Source: Niastella sp. (GTDB lineage Bacteria; Bacteroidota; Bacteroidia; Chitinophagales; Chitinophagaceae). From it: a stretch of 64,000 bases of DNA. The position numbers and the translations under genes are program-made. The notes beneath the pieces are model-generated. The model was not told where the DNA came from. It searched no databases and worked only from the letters and a program-made list of their open reading frames with translations. Shown piece after piece: positions 26,257 through 34,979 of the stretch. Each line of letters opens with the position of its first letter. The first letter of the stretch is position 1. The stretch covers positions 29,081 through 93,080 of the forward strand of contig JADJVM010000007.1 of NCBI GenBank assembly GCA_016710595.1. Reading direction: 5' to 3'.

Positions 26257-27237
26257 CTAAGAAGATAGGATCCTTACAATTTTCATCCATTCTTCACTAA
26301 TGCGTTGTTTCTTCTTTACGGCCTCGGATAGGGGAGTATAATTCATCCTGTTTTGGAGTACGCCTACAAATACATTATGCCGCCCTTCCATAAGGCATTC
26401 TATAGCATGATATCCCATTCGGCTTGCCATTACCCTATCCATACAAGTAGGAGCGCCGCCTCTTTGTATATGGCCCAATATGCAAACACGGGTATCTAAC
26501 CCGGGGATTCTTTCTTTTATTACTTGTTCAATATATTCAGCTCCTCCTTTTTCGCCCTCGGCAACAATAATTAAGTTTACTAATTTTTTTCTTCTTTCTT
26601 TTTCCTGGAGAGAAGCTACCAGGTTTTCAATATCTGTTTTTCTTTCGGGGATCAGTATATTTTCGGCGCCGGTAGAAATGCCACTGTGTAAAGCAATATA
26701 GCCGGCATCCCTACCCATCACTTCTATGATGAATAAGCGGTCGTGTGCATCGGCTGTATCTCTTATTTTATCTATGGCTTCTACGGCAGTGTTTACAGCA
26801 GTATCAAAGCCAATGGTGAAATCTGTACCGGCTATATCACGGTCAATAGTGCCGGGAAGGCCAATACAGGGTATATCAAAATCATTGCTAAATGCCTGTG
26901 CCCCACGAAAGCTGCCATCGCCACCCAATATTACCAACCCATTGATCCCTCTTTTCTTTAGGTTATCGTATGCTTTTTTACGGCCCTCGTAAGTCATGAA
27001 TTCTGCTGAACGGGCAGTTTTTAAAATAGTACCTCCCCGTTGTATAATATTGGCAACACTGCGGTTATCCATTTGAAAAATATCATCTTCTATCATACCG
27101 GTGTAGCCTCTCATAATTCCAAATACTTCTAAACCATAATACAGGCCGGTACGCACTACTGCCCGGATACCTGCATTCATACCCGGGCTATCGCCCCCGC
27201 TGCATAATACGCCTATTTTGGAAACTTTGGGTGTCAT
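26257..27237 (-). CDS. pfkA: 6-phosphofructokinase, ATP type
   Basis: A 326-residue cytosolic enzyme phosphorylating fructose 6-phosphate. CSGGDSPGMNAGIRAVV at the N-terminus, VILGGDGSFRGAQ near residue 103 (Gly after Asp as in ATP-dependent, not PPi-dependent, enzymes), MGRDAGYIAL near residue 170, and LGHIQRGGAPTCMDR near residue 245 are all present. The catalytic loop reads PGTIDRDIAGTD instead of the usual PGTIDNDI: the Asp pair is kept but Asn is Arg. It lies between argS and pyk on the same strand with short gaps, suggesting one transcript. Confidence 0.95.
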   Translation of the reverse strand: MTPKVSKIGVLCSGGDSPGMNAGIRAVVRTGLYYGLEVFGIMRGYTGMIEDDIFQMDNRSVANIIQRGGTILKTARSAEFMTYEGRKKAYDNLKKRGINGLVILGGDGSFRGAQAFSNDFDIPCIGLPGTIDRDIAGTDFTIGFDTAVNTAVEAIDKIRDTADAHDRLFIIEVMGRDAGYIALHSGISTGAENILIPERKTDIENLVASLQEKERRKKLVNLIIVAEGEKGGAEYIEQVIKERIPGLDTRVCILGHIQRGGAPTCMDRVMASRMGYHAIECLMEGRHNVFVGVLQNRMNYTPLSEAVKKKQRISEEWMKIVRILSS

Positions 27238-27268
27238 GTGTTGATTTTTTATCTGCTTCTTTTTTTAA

Positions 27269-29044
27269 TTACATTCTTTCGGGTACGTCAATACCCAATA
27301 AGTTCATTCCTGCTTTAATGGTATTGGCGGTTGCCCGGCTTAGCATTAACCGCAATTGCTTTTTCTCTGTTGTTTCTGCACAAGCAATGGAATGTTCATT
27401 ATAAAATGAGCTGAATGTTTTTGATAGTTGATAAATATAAATCGCCAGGGCAGCGGGGTTCATTTCCTCGTTAGCCTGTGCTACCGTGGTACCAAATCTT
27501 TCGAGCAATACTACCAATTCTTTTTCGAGTGGTAAAAAACTCCCGGATGGCTTTACAGTTTCATCTATTTCATTTTTTCGTAAAATAGATTTTATCCGGG
27601 CATGATTAAACTGGATGAACGGCCCTGTAAAACCATGAAAGTCTATACTTTCTTCGGGGTTAAAGATCATTTTCTTTTTTGGGTCTACCCGTAATAAAAA
27701 AAATTTTAAGGCACCTACTCCTATGATATGATACAGGTTTTCCAGTTCTGCGGTTGTAAAATCTTTTACCTTACCCAGTTCTTCGGTTTTAGTACGTGCT
27801 ACATTTTCCATTTCATCAATGATATCATCCGCATCTACTACTGTACCTTCCCGGCTTTTCATTCTGCCACCGGGTAACTCTACCATGCCATAACTTAAAT
27901 GATAAATGTCATCGGCATACGGCAAGCCCATGTGTTTTGCAATTTCTTGCAACACTTTCATGTGATAGTTTTGCTCATCACCAATTACATAAATGCAACG
28001 GTCAATTTTTTCTTCGTCGTAGCGCTGTTGGGCCAGGCCAATATCCTGTGTAATATAAACCGAAGTGCCATCTTTTCGTAAAACTAATTTTTCCCCCAGT
28101 CCCTCCTTTTCCAAATCAATCCACACACTACCATCTTCTTTTTTAAAAAAAACATTTTTATTAATTCCTTGTTGCACAATTTCTTTTCCCAGCAGGTAGG
28201 TATTGCTTTCATAATACATACGATCAAAATCGCTGCCTAATTTTTTATAGGTTACATCAAAACCTTCGTACACCCAGCCATTCATTTTGTTCCAAAGTGT
28301 TTTCACTTCAGTGTCACCGGCTTCCCATTGTAGCAACATATCCTGTGCTTCTAACAAAATAGGTGCATTTTTTTCTGCTGTTTCTTTATCTAACCCTTTG
28401 GCAAGGCCTTCGTTCACTTGCTTTTTATATTCATCATTAAATTTTACATAGTATTCACCCACAAAATGATCTCCTTTTATACCGGTACTTTGTGGGGTAG
28501 CGCCATTTGCAAATTTTTGCCAGGCAATCATACTCTTGCAGATATGGATCCCCCGGTCATTTACAATACAACCTTTCAAAACCTGGTACCCACTGTATTT
28601 TAAAATCTCTGCGATGCTCCATCCTAAAAAAATATTGCGCAAATGACCTAAATGAAGGGGCTTATTGGTATTGGGTGAAGCATACTCTACCATCACTTTT
28701 TTACCATTGGCTTCCTGCTTGCCGGGTTTTGCTATTGAACTATTTTTGGTTAAATAATCCAGCCAAAATTCATCGGCAATTGTAAAATTTAAAAAACCGT
28801 TTATGATATTGCAGGAAGCATAAATTTGAGGTTGACTAACCAGTAAGGCCTGTCCTATATCTTCTCCCAATTTGGCAGGTGCCAGTTTTGTTTTTTTTAA
28901 TAATGAGAATAGAACTACGGTATAATCACCTTCAAATTCAGCCTTGGTTTGGTTAATTTGAAAATCAGTTGCATGAAAAGGTTGATGGTATAATTTTTCT
29001 AATACGTTTATGACTGATTCTTGTATGATCTTCACAATATGCAT
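27269..29044 (-). CDS. argS: Arginyl-tRNA synthetase
   Basis: A 591-residue class I aminoacyl-tRNA synthetase. The N-terminal additional domain (tRNA D-loop binding) covers about residues 1-110; the HIGH motif is in ASPNTNKPLHLGHLRNIFLG near residue 123; the KMSKS counterpart is GRMKSREGTVVDADD near residue 390. The C-terminal DALR anticodon domain ends LLGIDVPERM. Length is typical. A TATTTTTG element ends 4 bases before the ATG on this strand, so the mRNA could be nearly leaderless. It is the first gene of the argS-pfkA-pyk run. Confidence 0.96.
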   Translation of the reverse strand: MHIVKIIQESVINVLEKLYHQPFHATDFQINQTKAEFEGDYTVVLFSLLKKTKLAPAKLGEDIGQALLVSQPQIYASCNIINGFLNFTIADEFWLDYLTKNSSIAKPGKQEANGKKVMVEYASPNTNKPLHLGHLRNIFLGWSIAEILKYSGYQVLKGCIVNDRGIHICKSMIAWQKFANGATPQSTGIKGDHFVGEYYVKFNDEYKKQVNEGLAKGLDKETAEKNAPILLEAQDMLLQWEAGDTEVKTLWNKMNGWVYEGFDVTYKKLGSDFDRMYYESNTYLLGKEIVQQGINKNVFFKKEDGSVWIDLEKEGLGEKLVLRKDGTSVYITQDIGLAQQRYDEEKIDRCIYVIGDEQNYHMKVLQEIAKHMGLPYADDIYHLSYGMVELPGGRMKSREGTVVDADDIIDEMENVARTKTEELGKVKDFTTAELENLYHIIGVGALKFFLLRVDPKKKMIFNPEESIDFHGFTGPFIQFNHARIKSILRKNEIDETVKPSGSFLPLEKELVVLLERFGTTVAQANEEMNPAALAIYIYQLSKTFSSFYNEHSIACAETTEKKQLRLMLSRATANTIKAGMNLLGIDVPERM

Positions 29045-29186
29045 GGCGCAAAAATAATACTATCATTCTGGTTTAACTAATTATATGTATAATTTACACA
29101 TTAATGCTGATTGACTCTGAAGCATACAATCAGCAGCTAAATTACGGGGTAAGGGTTGCGTAATTTTTAATTTAATTTTGGGCCTT

Positions 29187-30671
29187 ATGTCAAACCTTGC
29201 TAAAGTACAAAATCAAAAAGCAATACTAAGCCTTACTGCTTTATGGGGCCTGGTAGAATCGGGATTGGGCGGCTTTTTATTTGCATTGCGAATTCCATTA
29301 ACCGGTTTTTTGGTTGGAGGTTTTGCCATTTTAATCATCATCTTGTTGGCAAGTTTTAGTACAGAGCCTTCAAAACAAATTATTAAAAGCACCATTTTGG
29401 TGTTATTGATAAAAGGGATGGTGAGCCCTCACGCTCCTATCACAGCATACATTGCAGTAGGTTTCCAGGGTTTTTCGGGTGCACTCTTTTTTTTCCTGGT
29501 TCCCAAACCCTGGTTGGCTGCGGTATTACTTGGTTTCTTTGCGATGGCCGAAAGTGCAATGCAAAAAATATTGGTATTAACGATAGTATTTGGTAGTTCT
29601 CTATGGGATGCGGTAAATACTTTCTTTGATACATTGATGAAGGATTTTAACATGTCAGCAAATTTTAGCTGGTATATTATTGTGACCTATGTTTTATTTC
29701 ATGCCTTGTGGGGAATATTCCTGGGTGCATGGGGGGTAAGCCTGCCCGGAAAATTAAATCTGAGAAAAGAGGTTGTAATTGCTGCATACCAAAATCTTAA
29801 ACCATTTAAAAATAGGCCTGCATTTAAGAGACCCAAAAGAATGCATTTTGTTTTTTTAATATTGATCCTGTTTTTTGTAATTGCCGTTATCCTTTTTATG
29901 AAACCCGGAGAAAGCACAGCCACCACAATATTTTATTTTGTTGTAAGGGCTTCGGTTATGTTGTTATTGTTATTTTTTGTTTTAAGGCCAGTGGTTTTGT
30001 TTATTTTCAAAAAGGGATTAAACAAAACTTCTAACCAAAATAAGGAACAGGTAAAAAATCTTTTAGTACAGATGGAAGGATTAAAAAAATATATATTACC
30101 CGCCTGGCAAATGACTGCAAACAAGAGCCCGGTTACCAGGGTATTTTTGTTTATCCAGAACATGCTGATATTAACCCTATATCTTTCACATTCGCCCATT
30201 TACATTTTTAGCAGGCCGGTAAGAACGGGTAAAACTACCGGGCTTCAGCAATGGGTAAAAAATAATGCGCAGGTAGCAGGCATCCTTACGCCAGATGTGG
30301 AAGGGAGAAGAATATTATATGATATTGCCAGCAACGAATACAGATTGCTGCAAGTAGATAATGATTATCCCGGCGATAAAATACTCATTGGGCGATACGT
30401 TTTTTCGGCTGATGTTTTGCAGCAGGCTCAAAAAATTTTGATTGATGCTTCCGGCTACAACGGCTGGTTAATAATTGATGAAGTAGGCAAGCTGGAAGTG
30501 TATCAAAACGCCGGGTTGGAACCGGTTATCTCCTCAATTATTGAGAAGTATAAAATGAATGCCGGCAATGGAAAATTACTGCTGGTAATACGTAAAGAGA
30601 TTTTAGCTGATGCCATAAGAAAATATAACTTACAGGGGTTCACTGTTTTAGATAATTTATCATCATTGTGA
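29187..30671 (+). CDS. Membrane protein fused to a degenerate P-loop NTPase (THEP1-like)
   Basis: A 494-residue two-part protein. The first ~280 residues hold seven or more hydrophobic helices, with an S-component-like look (small Gly-rich helices such as LTALWGLVESGLGGFLFALRI), and the last ~165 residues are a soluble P-loop domain resembling THEP1-type nucleoside triphosphatases. The Walker A region is SRPVRTGKTTG (residues about 342-352), where the usual first Gly of GxxxxGK is Arg, and the Walker B region is WLIIDEVGKLE near residue 430. TAATTTTG ends 6 bases before the ATG. The start at 29187 is preferred to an upstream TTG. Function is unknown; a transport-coupled nucleotide-binding role is a guess. 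Confidence 0.55.
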   Translation: MSNLAKVQNQKAILSLTALWGLVESGLGGFLFALRIPLTGFLVGGFAILIIILLASFSTEPSKQIIKSTILVLLIKGMVSPHAPITAYIAVGFQGFSGALFFFLVPKPWLAAVLLGFFAMAESAMQKILVLTIVFGSSLWDAVNTFFDTLMKDFNMSANFSWYIIVTYVLFHALWGIFLGAWGVSLPGKLNLRKEVVIAAYQNLKPFKNRPAFKRPKRMHFVFLILILFFVIAVILFMKPGESTATTIFYFVVRASVMLLLLFFVLRPVVLFIFKKGLNKTSNQNKEQVKNLLVQMEGLKKYILPAWQMTANKSPVTRVFLFIQNMLILTLYLSHSPIYIFSRPVRTGKTTGLQQWVKNNAQVAGILTPDVEGRRILYDIASNEYRLLQVDNDYPGDKILIGRYVFSADVLQQAQKILIDASGYNGWLIIDEVGKLEVYQNAGLEPVISSIIEKYKMNAGNGKLLLVIRKEILADAIRKYNLQGFTVLDNLSSL

Positions 30672-30742
30672 AAATGATTGGGGGCAAGTAAAAAAAATGA
30701 ATATTTTTTTAATAATTATAGAATAAATACAGGATAATCTCT

Positions 30743-30854
30743 TACCTTTGCGACCCGAAAAGAAAAATATTCTTTTTGTATCATTTCCCACAAGGCCCAA
30801 AAAGTTCCCGTCTGTTCGGGGCGCCAGTAGGGAGTAACGATAACAAGTTATATA
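30743..30854 (+). promoter_or_regulatory. Promoter and structured leader of rpmI-rplT
   Basis: TACCTTTG (30743-30750) matches the -7 element. The ~100-base leader after it contains CCCG-TCTGTT-CGGG and flanking segments (GTTCCC ... GGGAGTAAC) that could form a further helix. L20 or L35 autoregulatory leaders are known from other bacteria; whether this is one is an inference from position and pairing only. infC is not upstream. Confidence 0.4.
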
Positions 30855-31052
30855 ATGCCAAAGGTTAAAACCAACAGTAGCGCCAAGAAGCGCTTTAAAG
30901 TTACAGGTGGAGGTAAAATCACTTTCCAAAAAGCTTTTAAACGCCACATTCTCACCAAAAAATCTACAAAACGTAAACGCCACATGCGTAAAGCCGGTGT
31001 AGTTTCGGATGCGAATCTTCATTTTGTAAAACGTTTATTGGGGATGAAATAA
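30855..31052 (+). CDS. rpmI: 50S ribosomal protein L35
   Basis: A 65-residue, highly basic ribosomal protein. It starts MPKVKTNSSAKKRFKVTGGG and ends HFVKRLLGMK, typical for bL35, with KRHILTKKSTKRKRHMR in the middle. It is followed 39 bases later by rplT as in most bacteria, but the usual partner infC is missing upstream; a membrane/P-loop gene stands there instead. Confidence 0.97.
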   Translation: MPKVKTNSSAKKRFKVTGGGKITFQKAFKRHILTKKSTKRKRHMRKAGVVSDANLHFVKRLLGMK

Positions 31053-31091
31053 TCCACAAAAGCACAACTCTAACTTTAAAAATATTAAGAT

Positions 31092-31436
31092 ATGCCACGT
31101 TCAGTAAATGCAGTAGCCAGCAGGGCTCGCCGCAAAAGAATATTAAAAGCAGCCAAAGGATATTATGGCAAGCGTAAAAATGTATATACCGTTGCTAAAA
31201 ATGTAATGGAAAAAGGCTTAACCTATAGTTATGTTGGCCGCAAAATCAAAAAAAGAGATTATCGTACATTGTGGATAGCCCGTATCAATGCTGCTGTAAG
31301 GGCAGAAGGGCTAACATATAGCGAGTTTATCCATAAACTAAATAGTAAGAATATTAGCCTTAACCGTAAGGTTTTGGCCGATCTTGCAATGAATGAACCC
31401 GAAGCCTTTAAAAGCCTGGTTGATTCAGTAAAATAG
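31092..31436 (+). CDS. rplT: 50S ribosomal protein L20
   Basis: A 114-residue bL20 protein, needed for early 50S assembly. It opens MPRSVNAVASRARRKRILK and continues KGYYGKRKNVYTVAK, RDYRTLWIARINAAVR and the globular C-terminal end DLAMNEPEAFKSLVD. Complete and standard in length. Cotranscribed with rpmI and followed by a clear hairpin terminator. Confidence 0.98.
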   Translation: MPRSVNAVASRARRKRILKAAKGYYGKRKNVYTVAKNVMEKGLTYSYVGRKIKKRDYRTLWIARINAAVRAEGLTYSEFIHKLNSKNISLNRKVLADLAMNEPEAFKSLVDSVK

Positions 31437-31458
31437 ATTTACCCAAACCAACTGAAAT

Positions 31459-31489
31459 AAACCGCTTTGATTTTCAAGGCGGTTTTTTA
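31459..31489 (+). terminator. Terminator of the rpmI-rplT operon
   Basis: A 12-base stem AAACCGCTTTGA / TCAAGGCGGTTT (one G-T pair) with a T-run after it. Confidence 0.8.
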
Positions 31490-31499
31490 TTTTAAATGA

Positions 31500-31507
31500 T
31501 ATATTTG
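31500..31507 (+). promoter_or_regulatory. Candidate -7 element of the arginine decarboxylase gene
   Basis: TATATTTG, 43 bases before the ATG at 31550; matches TAnnTTTG. No clear -33 TTG at 17-21 bases. Confidence 0.4.
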
Positions 31508-31549
31508 CTTCCACAAATTTTTAGTTCATCATTACACAGGTAAGCAGGC

Positions 31550-32974
31550 ATGAATAATACATACAACGATCTTGTACAGCAGACATTTAATTTTCCGCAG
31601 GAAGATTTTAAAGTAAAAGATGAATATCTGCAATATAATAACCTTGATTTAAAAGCATTGATTGATAAATATGGCACCCCATTAAAACTATCGTACCTGC
31701 CTAAAATAAGCATGCAAATACAAAAAGCGAAACGCATGTTTGCTACGGCTATCAAAAAGCATAAATACGAAGGAGATTATCATTATTGCTATTGTACCAA
31801 AAGTTCTCATTTTAGTTTTGTATTAGAAGAAGCATTAAAAAATGACATACACCTGGAAACTTCTTATGCTTACGATATTGAGATCATTAATGCACTTTAC
31901 AAACGGCGTAAAATAAATAAGGAAACTTATATTATTTGTAACGGATTTAAACAAAAAAATTATACCAGCCGTATTGCCAGGCTTATTAATACCGGGTTCA
32001 AGAATGTGATACCCATACTGGATAATAAGGAAGAGCTTGCCATGTACAAACGCAGTATTAGGACTAAAGAACCATTTAAACTGGGCATCCGTATTGCTGC
32101 AGAAGAAGAACCTTCTTTTCCTTTTTATACTTCCAGGCTGGGCATTAAGGCTAAAGATGTACTGGAATATTATGTAGATGAAATTGAAGGCAATGAAGAT
32201 AAATTTCAGCTTAAAATGCTGCACATCTTTTTAAATAAAGGCATTAAGGATGATCTCTACTATTGGTCAGAGTTACAAAAAAGTATCAACCTGTATTGCC
32301 AGTTAAAGAAAATTTGCCCAGAGTTAGATTCCATAAATATTGGTGGTGGATTTCCTATCAAACATTCCCTGGCATTTAATTACGATTACCAGTTTATGGT
32401 GAATGAAATTGTAAGCAACATTAAAAAAGCTTGCCGCAAAGCCAAAGTTCCCATGCCACATATTTTTACAGAGTTTGGAAGCTTTACGGTAGGGGAGAGT
32501 ATGGCCCATCTATATAGTGTGATTGGCGAAAAAATGCAAAATGACAGGGAAACCTGGTATATGATTGATTCTTCCTTTATCACCACCTTGCCCGATACTT
32601 GGGGTATTGGTGAAAAGTTCCTGATGTTACCCATCAATAAATGGGCGAATGATTACCAGCGGGTAGTACTGGGTGGCATTACCTGCGATGGTCATGATTA
32701 TTACGATTCTGAAGAACACATCAATGAAGTGTTTTTACCTAAAATAAAAAACACAGACGGTGCAGAGGAAAGTAATAAAGAACCGTTGTATGTCGGCTTC
32801 TTCCATACCGGCGCCTACCAGGATCAAATAAGTGGATATGGGGGTATTAAGCATTGCCTTATCCCCTCTCCAAAACATGTAATAGTGAGTTACGATAAAA
32901 ATGGTAAGCTTACCGATTGGCTATATGCAAAACAACAAACGGCACAAAGTATGCTTAAGATACTGGGTTATTAA
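31550..32974 (+). CDS. speA: Arginine decarboxylase (fold III PLP, Bacteroidetes short SpeA form)
   Basis: A 474-residue PLP decarboxylase of the Orn/DAP/Arg group. It begins NDLVQQTFNFPQEDFKVK as in Bacteroidetes arginine decarboxylases. The PLP lysine is in YHYCYCTKSSHFSFVLEEA near residue 85 (YAxK equivalent), the glycine loop is SINIGGGFPIKHS near residue 262, TEFGSFTVGES near residue 305 binds phosphate, and the dimer-side CDGHDYY near residue 380 contains the conserved Cys-Asp. GFFHTGAYQ near residue 425 completes the site. It lacks the extra domains of the ~630-residue E. coli SpeA. The product would be agmatine for polyamine synthesis. The substrate assignment over lysine or ornithine rests on the family pattern. 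Confidence 0.85.
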   Translation: MNNTYNDLVQQTFNFPQEDFKVKDEYLQYNNLDLKALIDKYGTPLKLSYLPKISMQIQKAKRMFATAIKKHKYEGDYHYCYCTKSSHFSFVLEEALKNDIHLETSYAYDIEIINALYKRRKINKETYIICNGFKQKNYTSRIARLINTGFKNVIPILDNKEELAMYKRSIRTKEPFKLGIRIAAEEEPSFPFYTSRLGIKAKDVLEYYVDEIEGNEDKFQLKMLHIFLNKGIKDDLYYWSELQKSINLYCQLKKICPELDSINIGGGFPIKHSLAFNYDYQFMVNEIVSNIKKACRKAKVPMPHIFTEFGSFTVGESMAHLYSVIGEKMQNDRETWYMIDSSFITTLPDTWGIGEKFLMLPINKWANDYQRVVLGGITCDGHDYYDSEEHINEVFLPKIKNTDGAEESNKEPLYVGFFHTGAYQDQISGYGGIKHCLIPSPKHVIVSYDKNGKLTDWLYAKQQTAQSMLKILGY

Positions 32975-32986
32975 AATACCATTGAT

Positions 32987-33268
32987 TTACTGAAAATTTT
33001 TATTTTCAAACATACCTTTATAATACAAATAGTATTTTCCATCTTTATTGTTTTTCCAATATCGTTTACCTTCAAGGTCATAATATAATCGGCCCTCTGT
33101 TGATTTTTTGGCAGCGCTATCATTTACCGCAATTACTTTTGGAACCGGTGTTTTGATTGGCTTTACCACTACGGGCTTTGCCGGTTCTTCGGTTTTTACA
33201 GGAACTGTTTTTTTACTGCAACTTATAACAAAGGCCACCAGGAGAATAGCCAGGATATATTTAAACAT
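32987..33268 (-). CDS. Small Lys/Pro/Val-rich lipoprotein of unknown function
   Basis: A 93-residue predicted lipoprotein: MFKYILAILLVAFVISCSKK gives a signal peptide with lipobox VISC. The mature part has a Pro/Val/Lys-rich spacer (residues about 25-50) and then a Tyr/Lys-rich end, LYYDLEGKRYWKNN and KYYLYYKG, a pattern that could be a short beta-hairpin pair. No family recognised. Probably outer-membrane anchored. Monocistronic by position, convergent with the decarboxylase gene. Confidence 0.6.
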   Translation of the reverse strand: MFKYILAILLVAFVISCSKKTVPVKTEEPAKPVVVKPIKTPVPKVIAVNDSAAKKSTEGRLYYDLEGKRYWKNNKDGKYYLYYKGMFENKNFQ

Positions 33269-33404
33269 TTTTATACAGGTGTTTATCCTATATGAAACAA
33301 GAACTTTACCAAGTTTTAAAAATTGGGCGTTTATTCAAAAGATTCTCAGGATTTGAAATTGAATGTATTAATTTCGTGGGCAGTTTTTTAATATTAACCC
33401 AAGT

Positions 33405-33908
33405 ATGCAGTCCACAAACTTAAGATCGTTTAAACGTAAACTATCGTATCATAGAAAATCATTTCGTAGTTTTTTAAATAAAACAGAAAAAATAACGATA
33501 AGGGGCATTGATAAACTTACTCCAGAAATTGAAAAAGAAGTTTGGCAGGAAGTAGATTGTTTAAGCTGTGCCAATTGCTGTAAAAAAATGACGCCCACTT
33601 TTACCGATCAAGATTTAAAAAGGATCTCCGCTCATTTTAATCAAACTCCGGAAGAGTTTAGAAAACAATGGCTGGAAAAAGATAAAAACAAAGATTGGGT
33701 GAATAAACAACAGCCTTGCCAGTTCCTGAATTTAAAAGATAATAAGTGCAGCATTTATGCCATTCGCCCTGCCGATTGCGCCGGTTTTCCACATCTTTCT
33801 AAAAAGCGCTGGAAAGAATACGCCCATGTGCATAAACAAAATATTGATTATTGCCCTGCTACTTATAGCATGGTAGAAAAAATGATGGCACGCTTGCCAC
33901 AGGTTTAA
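33405..33908 (+). CDS. YkgJ family cysteine-cluster protein
   Basis: A 167-residue protein of the YkgJ/UPF0153 zinc- or iron-chelating family. The cysteine signature is visible as DCLSCANCCKKM (residues about 50-62), QQPCQFLNLKDNKCSIYAIRP near residue 108 and PADCAGFPHL near residue 125; the cysteines fit the CxxCxxCC ... C ... C ... C family pattern. It may bind an Fe-S cluster or zinc; no function is proven for the family. It ends immediately before the convergent YraN gene. Confidence 0.8.
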   Translation: MQSTNLRSFKRKLSYHRKSFRSFLNKTEKITIRGIDKLTPEIEKEVWQEVDCLSCANCCKKMTPTFTDQDLKRISAHFNQTPEEFRKQWLEKDKNKDWVNKQQPCQFLNLKDNKCSIYAIRPADCAGFPHLSKKRWKEYAHVHKQNIDYCPATYSMVEKMMARLPQV

Positions 33909-34265
33909 TTAAACATATACATCTTCTATTAAAAAAAAATCAGGCTTGTTTTGATCGAGTAAGGTAATCGCCAATACATCAAATTGCATGCGGACCGGGC
34001 TGGGGTTTATCTGGCAATATGCTTCTGCGGCATTCATCAGATTGATGATCTTTTTTTTGCTTACCGATTCTTCGGGATGGCCAAAACGCAAACTACGCCT
34101 GCATTTCACTTCTATAAAATGGAGTACTTTGTCTTTTTGGGCAATGAGATCAACTTCCCAATGGCCTGCCCGCCAGTTTTTATGCAAAATAAGGTAGCCC
34201 TGGTTTAAAAAATAATCCACTGCAAGGGTCTCGCCTAATTTGCCGGTATGGTTATGTTTTGCCAT
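33909..34265 (-). CDS. YraN family (UPF0102) endonuclease-like protein
   Basis: A 118-residue restriction-endonuclease-fold protein. GKLGETLAVDYFLNQGYLILHKNWR at the start, the catalytic-type VDLIAQKDKVLHFIEVKCRRS near residue 40 (D-x-n-E-x-K) and the C-terminal QINPSPVRMQFDVLAI are diagnostic for UPF0102/YraN. A role in DNA processing is assumed from the fold. Complete, start at 34265. Confidence 0.9.
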   Translation of the reverse strand: MAKHNHTGKLGETLAVDYFLNQGYLILHKNWRAGHWEVDLIAQKDKVLHFIEVKCRRSLRFGHPEESVSKKKIINLMNAAEAYCQINPSPVRMQFDVLAITLLDQNKPDFFLIEDVYV

Positions 34266-34338
34266 ATATTTAAAGTTACGGTATCGGAAAAATATAAAGC
34301 TTAAAATATGGCAGGAAGGCTCAAACTAAATTATTGCT

Positions 34339-34346
34339 TATTTTTG
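34339..34346 (+). promoter_or_regulatory. Candidate -7 element for the DUF6580 gene
   Basis: TATTTTTG ends 11 bases before the ATG at 34358, supporting that start over an upstream in-frame one. Confidence 0.45.
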
Positions 34347-34357
34347 CTGAAACTAAG

Positions 34358-34909
34358 ATGATGATGAAAAAATATATTTCTCTTTTTTGGATAGCCGCTA
34401 TCATGATATTTCTTGCCGCTTTGCTACGGTTGGTAATTTACCCGGCCAACTTTAGCCCGGTAATAGCGATGGCTTTATTTGCAGGTGCTGTAATAAAAGA
34501 TAAAAAATATGCCCTGGCATTGCCATTATTTGCCATGTTTATTTCCGATATTGGTTTTCAAATCTCAGGTATCGATATTGGGTTTTGGGGTTGGGGACAA
34601 TTAATAGGTTATGGCATCCTGGCAATTATTGTATTAGGCGGCTCAGCAATTAAGAAAATATCAATTTTCCGAGTGCTGGGATTTGCCATTGGTTCATCGC
34701 TTTTATTTTATTTAATAAGCAATGCCTCAGTTTGGTTATTTGACAGTTATGGAATGTATGCCCGTAATTGGGCCGGCTTTAAGCAATGCATGATTGCCGG
34801 TATCCCCTTTATAAAAAACACAATGGCTGCTACAGTTCTTTTTTGTGCTGTACTATTCGGTTCTTATTATTTATACAGTCGCACGGCCGTTGCAAAAGTA
34901 ATTGCGTAA
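34358..34909 (+). CDS. Membrane protein, DUF6580 type (possible ECF S-component-like)
   Basis: A 183-residue integral membrane protein with about five helices. FLAALLRLVIYPANFSPVIA near residue 20 and the following AGAVIKDKKYALALPLFAMFISD match the DUF6580 pattern; a Gly-rich helix and GIPFIKNTMAATVLFCAVLFG near the C-terminus follow. The fold recalls small-molecule-binding S components of vitamin transporters, but no ATPase is near. Substrate unknown. Confidence 0.65.
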   Translation: MMMKKYISLFWIAAIMIFLAALLRLVIYPANFSPVIAMALFAGAVIKDKKYALALPLFAMFISDIGFQISGIDIGFWGWGQLIGYGILAIIVLGGSAIKKISIFRVLGFAIGSSLLFYLISNASVWLFDSYGMYARNWAGFKQCMIAGIPFIKNTMAATVLFCAVLFGSYYLYSRTAVAKVIA

Positions 34910-34927
34910 ACTGCATTTGTTATAAAA

Positions 34928-34963
34928 AATAAATCCCCGTAAGTTAAGTACAGGGGATTTATT
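34928..34963. terminator. Bidirectional terminator between DUF6580 and topA genes
   Basis: AATAAATCCCC and GGGGATTTATT pair over 11 bases around a 14-base loop; T-rich flanks on both strands suit both convergent genes. Confidence 0.75.
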
Positions 34964-34979
34964 GTTTTTATGAATATGA

